The notes: a model not told the origin generated them from the letters alone. Counted from the stretch's first letter, positions 46,657-55,909 are shown. The stretch: 64,000 nt of DNA from DATAOG01 sp963753685 (GCA_963753685.1 CAVWDE010000011.1:248001-312000), one strand, 5' to 3'. A program made the numbers and translations.

Positions 46657-47205
46657 ATGGGGCGAGTCCTGCCGCGCAAAGGGCGAAGCGGCGAGCGCCA
46701 GCGGCGCCTGGACGGGGATCCGGCTCCGCAAGCTTACGCTTCCGGCCCGATCGGGACAGCCGGCGCGCCGCCGCGGGAGCTCGAGGAGGCGCTGGCCTAC
46801 TACCGCGACCTCTATGATCGAGCGCCGGTCGGCTACCTGCTGATGGACGCGCAAGGCGTCATCGCGGACATCAATCGAACCGGTGCCGCCATGCTGGACT
46901 GGCCGCGCGAGCGGCTGGTCGGCGGGCCGTTCGGCCGCTGGGTGCTGCGCGACGACCGCGACCTGTTCGCCCGCCATATCGGCGAGCTGCAGGCCTGCGA
47001 GGGCCGGCTCACCCAGGAACTGCGCATCAAGACCCGCAGCGGCTGGCCGGTACCCATCCGGCTGCACAGCGCCCGGGTCGCGAACGGCGACGACGGCACC
47101 TGCGCTTACCGCACCGCGATGGTCGACGTGTCCGCGCGCAGGTTTGCCGAGCGCCAGGCCCGGTTGCAGCAGAACCGGCTGACCCATGCGGCAAGGCTGA
47201 GCAGC
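46657..47205 (+). pseudogene. PAS-domain sensor histidine kinase, N-terminal fragment
   Basis: From ATG 46657 (GGGGAGG just upstream) about 180 residues encode a leader, then a PAS domain (YYRDLYDRAPVGYLLMDAQG, VIADINRTGAAMLDW, RIKTRSGWPVPIRL) and a coiled linker running into RLTHAARLSS. That last string is the start of a HisKA H-box, normally continuing LGE...AHE-N-PL. Instead, at about 47205, the frame passes without interruption into hydrogenase small-subunit sequence. The kinase's phosphorylatable His and ATPase domain are absent. A hydrogenase-regulating sensor (HoxJ/HupT-like) would fit the location. Confidence 0.65.
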
Positions 47206-47351
47206 GGCGACGGGGATTGGGCGGCGATGGGCACCAACCCGCAGACCGGCCAGCCAATCACCACCACCGAATGGATCGACCGTCTGGCGCCCAAGGCACT
47301 TGCGGTGGTCGGCGCCGGCACCTGCGCCACCTACGGCGGCATCCACGCCAT
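47206..47351 (+). pseudogene. NiFe-hydrogenase small subunit, internal fragment
   Basis: About 45-48 residues, in frame with the preceding PAS fragment. DWAAMGTNPQTGQPITTTEW is followed by IDRLAPKALAVVGAGTCATYGGIHAM. GTCATYGGI is the proximal iron-sulfur-cluster motif of NiFe-hydrogenase small subunits, and the rest matches the segment just before it. Both the N-terminal part (signal and first Cys pair) and everything after GGIHAM are missing. It ends at 47351, where sequence switches to a maturation protease in another frame. Confidence 0.72.
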
Positions 47352-47840
47352 GGCGTCGAGGTCGCGCGCCGGCTCGCCGGCCGCCAGCTGCCGCCCGACG
47401 TCGATCTGGTCGATTTCGGCATCCGCGGCATCGATCTCACCTACGCCCTGCTTGATCGCTACGACGCCGCGGTGCTGGTCGACGCCACCCGCCAGGGCGG
47501 TGTGCCGGGCACGTTCTACGTGATCGAGCCCGAGCCCGGGGAGGCGGCGGAGGCCGAGCTGATGCTGGCCCCCCACGACCTCGATCCGACCCGGGTCCTG
47601 CGCATGGTGAGGGCCATGAACGGGCGCTGCCGGCGGGTCGTGCTGGTGGGCTGCGAGCCGGAGACCTTCGGTGACGAGATGGAAGGCCTGATGGGCCTGA
47701 GCGCGCCGGTGACGGCGGCCGTGGACGAGGCGGTCGACCTCATCGAGAGCGTGGTGGCGGACCTGCTCGCCGGCCCGGCCGGCGGCCTCGGGCCGCGCCC
47801 AGCGGACGCGAGCCCTGACTGTGCGGGGAGGATGACATGA
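47352..47840 (+). pseudogene. Hydrogenase maturation protease (HupD/HyaD-like), 5'-truncated
   Basis: Begins abruptly at GVEVARRLAGRQLPPDVDLVDFG, corresponding to the region right after the family's GNxLxGDDG motif, which is missing along with its Ni-binding Glu/Asp. Retained are DFGIRGIDLTYALL, VLVDATRQGG and the C-terminal VGCEPETFGDE and GLSAPVTAAVDEAV blocks. Stop at 47840 overlaps the next gene as ATGA. There is no start codon in the right context, so as written it cannot be translated as a functional protease. About 160 residues remain. Confidence 0.72.
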
Positions 47841-47944
47841 GCGGATGGGCGATCTTCTGGATCGTGGTATTGCTGGTGATCGTCTGGGCGATCGCGATGA
47901 ACGCCAAGGACATCAAGCGCTACTACAGGATCCGCAACATGTGA
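47837..47944 (+). CDS. 35-residue membrane-anchored small protein of hydrogenase loci
   Basis: MSGWAIFWIVVLLVIVWAIA is a single hydrophobic helix followed by a basic tail NAKDIKRYYRIRNM. GGGGAGGATG lies just upstream, ATG 47837 overlaps the protease stop (ATGA) and its own stop overlaps the hypF GTG start (GTGA), so translation coupling on both sides supports it as a real gene. Very short hydrophobic proteins of this type (DUF6893-like) occur between hydrogenase structural genes and hypF in several bacteria; their function is unknown to me. Confidence 0.72.
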   Translation: MSGWAIFWIVVLLVIVWAIAMNAKDIKRYYRIRNM

Positions 47945-50381
47945 GCGGGGCGCGGGGACAGGGATTGGCGATTGCAACCGCTTTCGAGCGCGGGCCGGAC
48001 TCCGCTCCGGCGCCGGTGGGCATGGCGGGCGAGGCGATCCGCGTGCGCGGCCTCGTCCAGGGCGTGGGCTTTCGACCCCACGCCTTCCGGCTGGCGACCG
48101 ACTGCGGCCTGAGCGGCGAGGTCTGGAACGACGCCGAGGGCGTGCTGGTCCGGATCTGGGGCCCGGCCGTTGCGCGCCGCCGTTTCCTCCGGCGCCTGCA
48201 GGCCGAAGCGCCGCCGCTCGCGCGCATCGACAGCCTGCTCTCGGAGCCCCTGACCGGGCCGCCGCCGCAGCCGGGCTTTCGCGTCCTGGCCAGCCGCGCG
48301 GGTGCCATCCGAACCGGCGTGGTCCCCGATGCCGCCACCTGCCCCGCCTGCCTGGCCGACATCCGCGATCCGGCCAATCGGCGCTATCGCTACGCCTTCA
48401 CCAACTGCACCCATTGCGGCCCCAGGCTCTCGATCGTGCGCGCCATCCCGTACGATCGCGCCCGCACCAGCATGGCCGCCTTCACGATGTGCCGGGCCTG
48501 TCAGGCGGAATACGACGATCCCGGGGATCGCCGCTTCCACGCCCAACCCAATGCCTGCGCCCGGTGCGGCCCAAAGCTGGAGCTGGAACCGGCAACCGGC
48601 GAGGCCTCCGGCCTCACAGATCCAGACCCGATCGCGGCCGCGCGCGCGCTGCTCGAGGCCGGCGCCATCCTGGCCATCAAGGGCATCGGCGGCTTCCACC
48701 TGGCAGTCGATGCCCTCGACACCGCCGGCGTTCAGCGCCTGCGGGCGCGCAAGCGCCGGTTCGACAAGCCGTTCGCCCTGATGGCGCGCGATCTCGACGT
48801 CGTCCGGCGCTATTGCGCGCTGAGCCCGGACGAGCAGGCGCTGCTCGGGAGTGCCGCCGCGCCGATCGTGATCCTCGCGGCGGACGGGCCGCAGCGGGTC
48901 GCTCCCGATGTTGCGCCAGGCCAGCGCACGCTTGGCTTCATGTTGCCCTATACCCCGCTCCACCACCTCCTGCTCGAAGGCCTGGAGCGGCCCATCGTGC
49001 TGACCAGCGGCAATCTCTCCGAGGAGCCCCAGTGCACGGACAACCATGAAGCGCGCGCGAAGCTGTCCGCGCTCGCCGACCACCTGCTCATGCACGACCG
49101 CCCGATCGTCAATCGCCAGGACAACTCGGTCGTGCGAGTCATGGCCGGCGCGCCGCGGGTCCTGCGCCGGGCACGCGGCTATGCCCCCGTGCCGCTGCCT
49201 CTGCCGGCAGGCTTCGCGGATGCGCCCCCGCTGCTCGCGATGGGCGGCGAGCTCAAGAGCGCCTTCTGCCTGGTCCGGGACGGCCGGGCGACCCTTTCCC
49301 AGCACATCGGCGATCTGGAAGACGCTGCCACCTTCGCGGACTATCGGGCGAACCTTACGCTCCACCGCTCGCTGCTCGCGCACGAACCCGAGGTGGTCGC
49401 GGTCGATGAGCATCCGGACTACCTGTCGACCAAGCTGGGCCGCGAGCTCGCCGAGACCGCCGGGCTCAAGGTCATCGCAGTCCAGCACCACCATGCCCAT
49501 GTCGCGAGCTGCCTCGCGGAGAATGGCGTGCCGCTGGCTGCCGCACCGGTGCTTGGGGTGGCGCTCGACGGCCTGGGGTACGGCCCGGACGGGACCCTCT
49601 GGGGCGGGGAATTCCTCCGGGCGGACTACCGCGACTTCACACGCCTCGCGCATTTCCGGCCGGTGCCGATGCTGGGCGGCGCCCAGGCGATCCGCGAGCC
49701 CTGGCGCAGCGCCTACGCGCATCTGCAGCAAGCGTCTCGGCTGGCAAACGCTTCGTCCGCGAGCATGGCACGCTTGAGCTTTGCGCCTGGCTGCAGGCGC
49801 GGCCGCTGGCTACTCTCGATGCCATGCTCGCGAGGGGGCTGAACTGCCCGCTCACGAGCTCCTGCGGCCGCCTGTTCGATGCCGTGGCCGCAGCGCTCGG
49901 CATCTGTCGCGCGCGGGCGACCTACGAGGGCCAGGCCGCGATCCTGCTGGAAGCCTGTGTCGACGACGCGGCGCTGGACGCCGCGGGGGCGGGCTTTCCG
50001 TTTGCGATCGAGAGCGCTGACGGGCGGAGCGTCCTTGACCCCGCACCGATGTGGCTGGCGCTGCTCGCCGATCTCGCCCGCGGCGCGGCCATCCCGGTCA
50101 TGGCCGCCCGCTTCCACGTCGGGCTGGCGGACGCGGTCCTGAACCTGATATGCGCTCTGAGCAGCGGGCGCGCCGAGCCGGTCGCGCTGTCCGGCGGCGT
50201 GTTCCAGAACCGCCTGCTGTTCGAGCGGGTGAGCCAGGGGTTGCGGGCGCGAGGGCTCTGCGTCCTGAGCCAGCGGCTGGTGCCGGCCAACGACGGCGGT
50301 CTGGCACTCGGCCAGGCGGCGGTCGTCGCAGCCAGGACGCTCGGGCGGCCAAGCGATCGGGAGGTAGCGGCATGTGTCTAG
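47941..50381 (+). CDS. hypF: Carbamoyltransferase HypF (two frameshifts)
   Basis: About 810 residues. Order: acylphosphatase domain (RVRGLVQGVGFRPHAF), two zinc fingers (CPACL..CTHC and CRAC..CARC), YrdC-like domain (FDKPFALMARD), and Kae1-like domain with HHHAHVAS. HypF transfers the carbamoyl group to HypE for cyanide ligand synthesis. GTG 47941 overlaps the small gene; ATG 48022 is an alternative. Two successive +1 breaks occur, near 49731 and near 49747: dropping one A at each gives LQQRLGWQRFVREHGTLELC. After that the frame (NCPLTSSCGRLFDAVAAALG) is intact to the stop at 50381, which overlaps hypC by 10 bases. Confidence 0.88.
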
Positions 50382-50653
50382 GAATCCCAGGCCAGATCGT
50401 TGCGATCAGCGATGCGGAGAACCGCCGTGGCATCGTCAGCGTTGCCGGCGTCAGACGCGAGATCAACCTGCACTGCGTGCTCGACGAGGCGCATCCGATC
50501 GAGGCCTGCGTCGGCGACTGGGTGCTGGTCCACGTCGGCTTCGCCATGAGCCGGATCGACGAGCACGAAGCCGCAAAGACGCTGGCCATCCTGGCCGAGC
50601 TCGGCGAGATGCAGCAGGAGCTGGCGGCCATGCAGGCCCCCGTCGGGGGCTGA
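50372..50653 (+). CDS. hypC: Hydrogenase maturation chaperone HypC
   Basis: 93 residues beginning MCLGIPGQIV; Cys2, exposed when Met is removed, binds the Fe(CN)2CO precursor together with HypD. The GDWVLVHVGFAMSRID block is typical. A GGGAGG site lies upstream within hypF. Normal length for the family. Confidence 0.95.
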   Translation: MCLGIPGQIVAISDAENRRGIVSVAGVRREINLHCVLDEAHPIEACVGDWVLVHVGFAMSRIDEHEAAKTLAILAELGEMQQELAAMQAPVGG

Positions 50654-50670
50654 CGGCTGGAGGGCGGATC

Positions 50671-51363
50671 ATGGCCGAGGAACGAGACGAGCTGCGCGGG
50701 CTCTACCCCTTCCTCCACGGCGGCCACAAGGACCCCGCCAAGGAGAACGCCGCGCTGCTCGAATCCGTGCGCCAGAAGGCGGCCCACAGCGTCGACGTCA
50801 AGCGGGAGTTCTTCGAACGGAACGGGCAGGAGGTGGTGAACGCCGCGCACGCGATCGCCGACGTCTATCGCCAAAATGGCCGCATGTTCGCGATGGGCAA
50901 CGGCGGCTCGAGCTGCGATGCGGCGCATTTCGCGGTCGAATTCCTGCACCCGATCACCGCCGGCCGGCCGGCCTTGGCGGCGATCAATCTCACCAATGAC
51001 GTCGCCATGTTGACCGCGGTCGGCAACGACGTCAGCTTCCAGCACATCTTCGTGCGCCAGGTGATCGCGCATGCCCGGGCCGGCGATGGCCTGATCGGCT
51101 TCTCCACCAGCGGCAACTCGGCGAACCTGCTGGCGGCCTACGCCCGGGCGAAGGAGATGGGGCTCACGACCCTCGGCCTCGCCGGCGGCGATGGCGGCAG
51201 GATGGCGGCGAGCCCCGATCTCGATCACTGCCTCGTGGTGCCAACCGACAGCATCCATCGCGTGCAGGAGGTCCACGTCGCGATCTATCACGTCCTGTGG
51301 GATCTGGTGCACACGCTGCTCGCGGACGACCGGGGCGCCCTCGAGCAGGAGCAACGATCATGA
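50671..51363 (+). CDS. SIS-domain phosphosugar isomerase (GmhA-like) in the hyp operon
   Basis: 230 residues of the GmhA/sedoheptulose-7-phosphate isomerase group, with FAMGNGGSSCDAAHFAVEF and GFSTSGNSANLLAAY binding the sugar phosphate. GGAGGG precedes ATG 50671. It is inserted between hypC and hypD with the hypD start overlapping its stop (ATGA), so it is co-translated with maturation genes. GmhA-like proteins occur in this place in some hydrogenase operons; a role in maturation or in a linked cell-envelope change is not established. Confidence 0.85.
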   Translation: MAEERDELRGLYPFLHGGHKDPAKENAALLESVRQKAAHSVDVKREFFERNGQEVVNAAHAIADVYRQNGRMFAMGNGGSSCDAAHFAVEFLHPITAGRPALAAINLTNDVAMLTAVGNDVSFQHIFVRQVIAHARAGDGLIGFSTSGNSANLLAAYARAKEMGLTTLGLAGGDGGRMAASPDLDHCLVVPTDSIHRVQEVHVAIYHVLWDLVHTLLADDRGALEQEQRS

Positions 51364-52532
51364 AGTACGTCGACGAGTTCCGCGATCCGGCCAAGGCGCG
51401 CTCCCTGCTGCGCGAGATCGAGGCGCTGGTCGGCGAGATCGAGACCTGCCGCCGGCGGCCCCTGCAATTGATGGAGGTCTGCGGTGGTCACACCCACTCG
51501 ATCTTCAAATACGGCCTCGAGACCATGCTGCCGGGCGAGATCGAGCTGGTGCACGGGCCGGGCTGCCCGGTCTGCGTGCTGCCCATGGGCAGGGTCGACG
51601 ACTGCGTGGCGCTGGCCGAGCACCCGAGCGTCATCTTCACGACCTTCGGCGATGCCATGCGCGTGCCGGGCTCGAAGAAAAGCCTGCTCCAGGCCAAGGC
51701 CGACGGCGCGGATGTGCGCATGGTCTATTCGCCGATGGACGCGCTCGCGATCGCGGCGGCCAACCCGGACAAGGAGGTGGTGTTTTTCGGACTTGGCTTC
51801 GAGACCACGATGCCGAGCACGGCGCTGACCGTGCTCGAGGCCGAGCGCAAGGGCATCAAGAATTTTTCCCTGTTCTGCAATCACATCACCATCATCCCGA
51901 CGATCAAGGCGATCCTGGATTCGCCCGAATTGACCCTCGATGGCTTCGTCGGGCCGGGGCATGTCAGCACGGTGATCGGGACCGCACCCTACGACTTCAT
52001 CTCGCGGCACTACAAGAAGCCCCTGGTGGTCGCGGGCTTCGAGCCGCTCGACATCCTGCAGTCGGTCTGGATGCTGCTCAAGCAGATCGCCGAGGGCCGC
52101 TGCGAGGTCGAGAACCAGTACCAGCGGGTCGTGCCCGAGGACGGCAACCGCCCGGCGCTCGAGGCGGTGGCCCTGGTGTTCGAGCTGCGCGAGTTCTTCG
52201 AGTGGCGGGGCCTGGGCTCGATCGACCATTCGGGCGTGCGCATCCGCAAGGCCTATGCCGCCTTCGATGCCGAGCGCCGGTTCTCGGTGCCCAATCTCAA
52301 GATCGCCGATCCCAAGTCCTGCCAGTGCGGCGAGGTCCTCAAGGGCGTGATCAAGCCCTGGCAGTGCAAGGTGTTCGGCACCGCGTGCACGCCGGAGACG
52401 CCGCTCGGCGCGCTCATGGTGTCCTCGGAAGGTGCCTGTGCGGCCTATTACAACTATGGCGGCGTGCAGCTTGCGCAGCTGCTGCGCGAGCGCTCCGAGC
52501 GGAACGAGGCCAGAGCGAGGGCGGCGGGATGA
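51360..52532 (+). CDS. hypD: Hydrogenase maturation protein HypD
   Basis: 390 residues with the HypD signatures EVCGGHTHSI, HGPGCPVCVLP, FGLGFETT and a C-terminal cysteine set (CQCGEVL, CKVFGTACTP) for the 4Fe-4S cluster. HypD with HypC assembles Fe(CN)2CO. ATG 51360 overlaps the SIS-gene stop. Confidence 0.95.
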   Translation: MKYVDEFRDPAKARSLLREIEALVGEIETCRRRPLQLMEVCGGHTHSIFKYGLETMLPGEIELVHGPGCPVCVLPMGRVDDCVALAEHPSVIFTTFGDAMRVPGSKKSLLQAKADGADVRMVYSPMDALAIAAANPDKEVVFFGLGFETTMPSTALTVLEAERKGIKNFSLFCNHITIIPTIKAILDSPELTLDGFVGPGHVSTVIGTAPYDFISRHYKKPLVVAGFEPLDILQSVWMLLKQIAEGRCEVENQYQRVVPEDGNRPALEAVALVFELREFFEWRGLGSIDHSGVRIRKAYAAFDAERRFSVPNLKIADPKSCQCGEVLKGVIKPWQCKVFGTACTPETPLGALMVSSEGACAAYYNYGGVQLAQLLRERSERNEARARAAG

Positions 52533-53624
52533 GCGCAGGCGTGCTGCCGCTCCGACCGGCCGCCGAGACCGGCCGCCTCCGCCGGCGCAGCGGCAAGCTG
52601 CGCGACACCCGCATCACGCTCGCGCACGGCGGCGGCGGCAAGGCGATGCGCGATCTGATCGACGACGTGTTCGTCGCGAGCTTCGCCAACGAGGTCCTGG
52701 CGCCCCTGGAGGACCAGGCCCGCATCCCGCTCGCCGAGCTGCTGGCAGCAGGCGACCGGCTCGCCTTCACGACCGACTCCTATGTCGTCGACCCGCTGTT
52801 CTTCCCGGGTGCCGACATCGGCAAGCTCGCGGTCAATGGCACCGTCAACGATCTCGCGGTCGGCGGCGCGCGACCGCTGTTCCTGAGCTGTGCCGTGATC
52901 CTGGAGGAGGGCCTCGCGGTCGCAACGCTCAGGCGGGTGGTCGCCTCGATGCGGGCAGCCGCCGCGCAAGCCGGTGTGAGCGTGATCACCGGCGACACCA
53001 AGGTCGTGCAGCGCGGCGCCGCCGACAAGCTGTTCATCAACACCGCCGGCCTCGGCGTGATCCGCGCCGGGCTTGAGCTCAACGCCGGGGCCGCGCGGCC
53101 GGGCGACGTCATCCTGGTGAACGGCCTGCTCGGCGACCATGGCGCCGCCGTGCTCAACGCGCGCGGCGACCTCGCGCTCGAAAGCTCGATCGAGAGCGAC
53201 TGTCAGCCGCTGAACGGACTGATCGACGCCCTGCTCGCGGCCTGCCCGGAGGTGCGCTGCCTGCGCGATGCGACCCGCGGCGGCCTTGCGACCGTGCTCA
53301 ACGAGTTCGCAGAGGCCTCGGATCTCTGCATGCACGTCGATGAGCGCAGCCTGCCGATCCGCGAGGAGGTCAAGGGCATGTGCGAGCTCCTGGGCCTCGA
53401 CCCCTTGTATCTCGCGAACGAGGGCAAGCTGGTCGCGATCGTCCCGGCCGAGCGGGCCGGTGCGGCCCTGGAAGCGCTGCTGCGCGCACCCGGCCGGCCG
53501 CGACGCCGCCGTCATCGGCGAGGTCCACCCGGCGCCCAAGGGCACCGTGCTGCTGGATACGGTGTTCGGCGGCGCCCGGATCGTCGACATGCTGGTCGGC
53601 GAGCAGCTGCCGAGGATCTGTTGA
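52529..53624 (+). CDS. hypE: Hydrogenase maturation protein HypE (frameshifted near the end)
   Basis: About 364 residues after correction. ATP-binding PurM-like protein: ITLAHGGGGKAMRDLI, TDSYVVDPLFFPGADIGKLA and CLRDATRGGLATVLNE. The C-terminus must end with the Cys that carries the thiocarboxamide; the corrected frame ends PRIC. A +1 break lies near 53485: after LEALLRA the upstream frame turns Arg-rich, while the next frame continues HPAGRDAAVIGEVHPAPKG to PRIC. Overlaps hypD as ATGA. Confidence 0.9.
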
Positions 53625-53651
53625 TGGCGCCGTCCTGCGGCCGAGCGGGCC

Positions 53652-53981
53652 ATGCATGAGCTCAGCCTCACGGCCAGCATCGTCGAGGCCTGCGCCGAAC
53701 GTGCGGGCGGCGCTAGGGTCTCGCGCGTGACGGTCGAGATCGGCCGGCTCACCTGCGTTGCGCCCGACGCGTTGCGTTTTTGCTACGACCTTTGCGCCGA
53801 GGGCACGAGCCTGGAGGGCTCCGAGCTCGAGATCATCGAGGTTCGGGGCCGCGCCCGCTGTCGCGACTGCGGCGACGAGCTCGGGCTCGACGACCTGCTG
53901 ACGTCCTGCGGCTGCGGCTCCCACGACCTCGAGCTCCTGGCCGGCGAGGATCTCAGGATCAAAGAGATGGAGCTGATCTAG
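53652..53981 (+). CDS. hypA: Nickel-insertion chaperone HypA
   Basis: 109 residues starting MHELSLTASI, where His2 binds nickel. The zinc site cysteines are Cys70 and Cys73, then Cys86 and Cys88: the second pair is C-X-C rather than the usual C-X2-C, a small oddity. Delivers Ni to the hydrogenase large subunit with HypB. Overlaps the hypB start by one base. Confidence 0.93.
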   Translation: MHELSLTASIVEACAERAGGARVSRVTVEIGRLTCVAPDALRFCYDLCAEGTSLEGSELEIIEVRGRARCRDCGDELGLDDLLTSCGCGSHDLELLAGEDLRIKEMELI

Positions 53982-54814
53982 TGTGCACGACCTGCGGCTG
54001 CTCCGATGACGCCACGGTCACGATCACCGACCCGAAGAGCGGCGAGCGCAGGCTCGTCGGGGCGCACGAGCCTTACCATCACGACGGCCATGCTCGCGAT
54101 CACGACCACGACCATGCTCACGACCATGCTCACGACCACGGCACCACGGTCCCGCTCGAGCTGAGGGTTCTGGCCAAGAACGAGCGCCACGCCGAGCGCA
54201 ACCGCGGCTGGCTGGAGGGGCGCGGGATCCTGGCGCTGAACCTGATGAGCGCGCCCGGCGCCGGGAAGACCACGCTGCTCGAGCGGACCATCCGGGCGCT
54301 TGGCGAGGAGCTGCCCGTCAGCGTCATCGAGGGCGATCAGGCGACCATGCTCGATGCCGAGCGCATCGCCGCGACCGGCTGCCGGACCGTCCAGGTCAAC
54401 ACCGGCACCGGCTGCCACCTGGACGCGCAGATGATCGGCGGCGCGCTCAAGGCGCTGGCGCCGCCGCAAGGCTCCGTGGTCATGATCGAGAACGTCGGCA
54501 ACCTGGTCTGCCCGGCCCTGTTCGACCTCGGCGAGCGTCACAAGGTCGTGATCCTCTCGGTCACCGAGGGCGAGGACAAGCCGATCAAATACCCGCACAT
54601 GTTCCGCGCCGCCGGCCTCATGATTCTGAACAAGATCGACCTGTTGCCGCACCTCGACTTCGACCTCGAGCGCTGCCTCGGCTACGCCCGCAGGGTGAAC
54701 CCCGGGATCGAATGCCTGCAGCTCTCCGCGACCACCGGCCAGGGCCTGGATCGCTGGCTCGACTGGCTGCGACACCAGCTCGGAGCCCACGCGCTCGCCG
54801 TGCTCGCCCGGTGA
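53981..54814 (+). CDS. hypB: GTPase HypB with His-rich nickel-binding region
   Basis: 277 residues from GTG 53981. The N-terminal CTTCGC (Cys2, Cys5, Cys7) matches the high-affinity nickel motif; residues 33-53 form a His/Asp-rich stretch able to store nickel, encoded by a short DNA repeat around 54080-54145. The GTPase domain has Walker A SAPGAGKTT near residue 90, EGDQAT and NKIDLLP. It works with HypA in nickel insertion. Last gene of the hyp operon; no terminator is obvious. Confidence 0.94.
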   Translation: MCTTCGCSDDATVTITDPKSGERRLVGAHEPYHHDGHARDHDHDHAHDHAHDHGTTVPLELRVLAKNERHAERNRGWLEGRGILALNLMSAPGAGKTTLLERTIRALGEELPVSVIEGDQATMLDAERIAATGCRTVQVNTGTGCHLDAQMIGGALKALAPPQGSVVMIENVGNLVCPALFDLGERHKVVILSVTEGEDKPIKYPHMFRAAGLMILNKIDLLPHLDFDLERCLGYARRVNPGIECLQLSATTGQGLDRWLDWLRHQLGAHALAVLAR

Positions 54815-54996
54815 GTCTGATCCTGATGCTCGGCTCGGTCCCGGCCGCGTGACCGCGCGCTCGTCGCAGCCCTCCAAAGTTCTCGAAGACGGTCATGCGT
54901 ATTGACCGAGATCGCGGAATTTCCGACAACTCGGACAGGCTGCTGACTAGCCCACAATCGGACTAAAACCGTTAGCGCTGTAGCCGCCAGCGCGGA

Positions 54997-55661
54997 CGAA
55001 GCCGTCGCGGCATCGTCATCCAGGTCGGTTCGGCGCTTGCCTACCGCTCGGCGCCGCTGGCAGGCGCGCGATCCGCGGCTTTTCCGAACTCGCTGCGCTG
55101 CGAGCTCCTGCACGAGGGCAGCGCCGTGCGCCTGACATGGTCCAGCTGTCGGCGTTCAACACGCCCCAGTTCGACTGGGCGCACAGCCACATGGATCGGG
55201 CGCCGCAGCCGCTGCCGCCGATCTTCCAGCCTGAGGTCGCGGCCAAGGCGATCGTCTGGGCGGCGGGCCGCAGCCGGCGCGAGCTCTGGGTCGGCTGGCC
55301 GGCGGTCAAGGCGATCCTCGGCAACCGCGTGATGCCGGGCCTGCTCGATCACATGATGGCAAGGTCCGGCTTCAGCGGCCAGCTGAGCGACCGCCCTGCC
55401 GCGCCGGACCGGCCGGACAACCTCTATCACCCCGTGCCCGGCGACCACGGCGCCCGCGGCCGGTTTTCCGCGCGCGCCCGCGACCACAGCTGGCAGCTCT
55501 GGCTGACCCGCCACAGGGCGAGGCGATCACCGCATCGGCTGACCGGCGTCCTGGTCCTGCTCGGCGCCGGCCTCGCAAGGCGGGCTGCCGACCTAGGGCC
55601 GGCCGGCCGCCGCCAGCTCCGGCGGCCACATCGAGCCGTCCCTCGTCAGGTAGTCGCCTAG
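54997..55661 (+). pseudogene. Short-chain dehydrogenase/reductase remnant
   Basis: The 3' part, from MVQLSAFNTPQFDWA at 55137, is the conserved C-terminal half of a family of SDR oxidoreductases (VGWPAVKAILGNRVMPGLLD, DNLYHPVPGDHGARGRF). Upstream, GIVIQVGSALAYRSAPL is recognisable but the catalytic Tyr-X3-Lys region is deleted: PL passes almost at once into AIRGFS-like sequence with further frame changes near 55090 and 55132. The N-terminal NAD(P) fold is absent. Unlike the other frame breaks here, this needs several lesions, so it looks like a true pseudogene. Its 3' end overlaps coxD on the other strand. Confidence 0.65.
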
Positions 55662-55901
55662 GCTCAGGCCGAACAGGATCAGGACGAAGAAGAAGGCCGC
55701 GAAGGCGGCCAGACGCACGAGCGCCGCGGCCCGGCGGACGTGCAGGAAGAACAACAGGATCAGCAGCGCCTGGAGGGTCGCGATTGCGAGCACCGGCAGC
55801 GGCGCGAGCGCGCCGAGGTCGAGGTGCGCGAGCGCGATGTTGCCCCCCAGCAGCAGGAGGCAGGCGAGCCAGACCAGGACGAAGGTCGCGCGCGTGCTCA
55901 T
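55593..55901 (-). CDS. coxD: Cytochrome c oxidase subunit IV-like small membrane protein
   Basis: 102 residues with three hydrophobic helices (LVWLACLLLLGGNIALAHL, LPVLAIATLQALLILLFFL, FAAFFFVLILFGLSLGDY). Size and layout match the bacterial subunit IV/CyoD-like family (PF03626). ATG 55901 lies 8 bases after the coxC stop and closes the oxidase gene cluster. Overlaps tail-to-tail with the SDR remnant. Confidence 0.8.
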   Translation of the reverse strand: MSTRATFVLVWLACLLLLGGNIALAHLDLGALAPLPVLAIATLQALLILLFFLHVRRAAALVRLAAFAAFFFVLILFGLSLGDYLTRDGSMWPPELAAAGRP

Positions 55902-55909
55902 CGCCGGGC

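Noticed and set aside
54080..54145. Tandem CAC/GAC-rich DNA repeat as a minisatellite or CRISPR-like array
   Set aside because: It encodes the His/Asp-rich nickel-binding stretch of HypB in frame; repeat units are only a few codons long.
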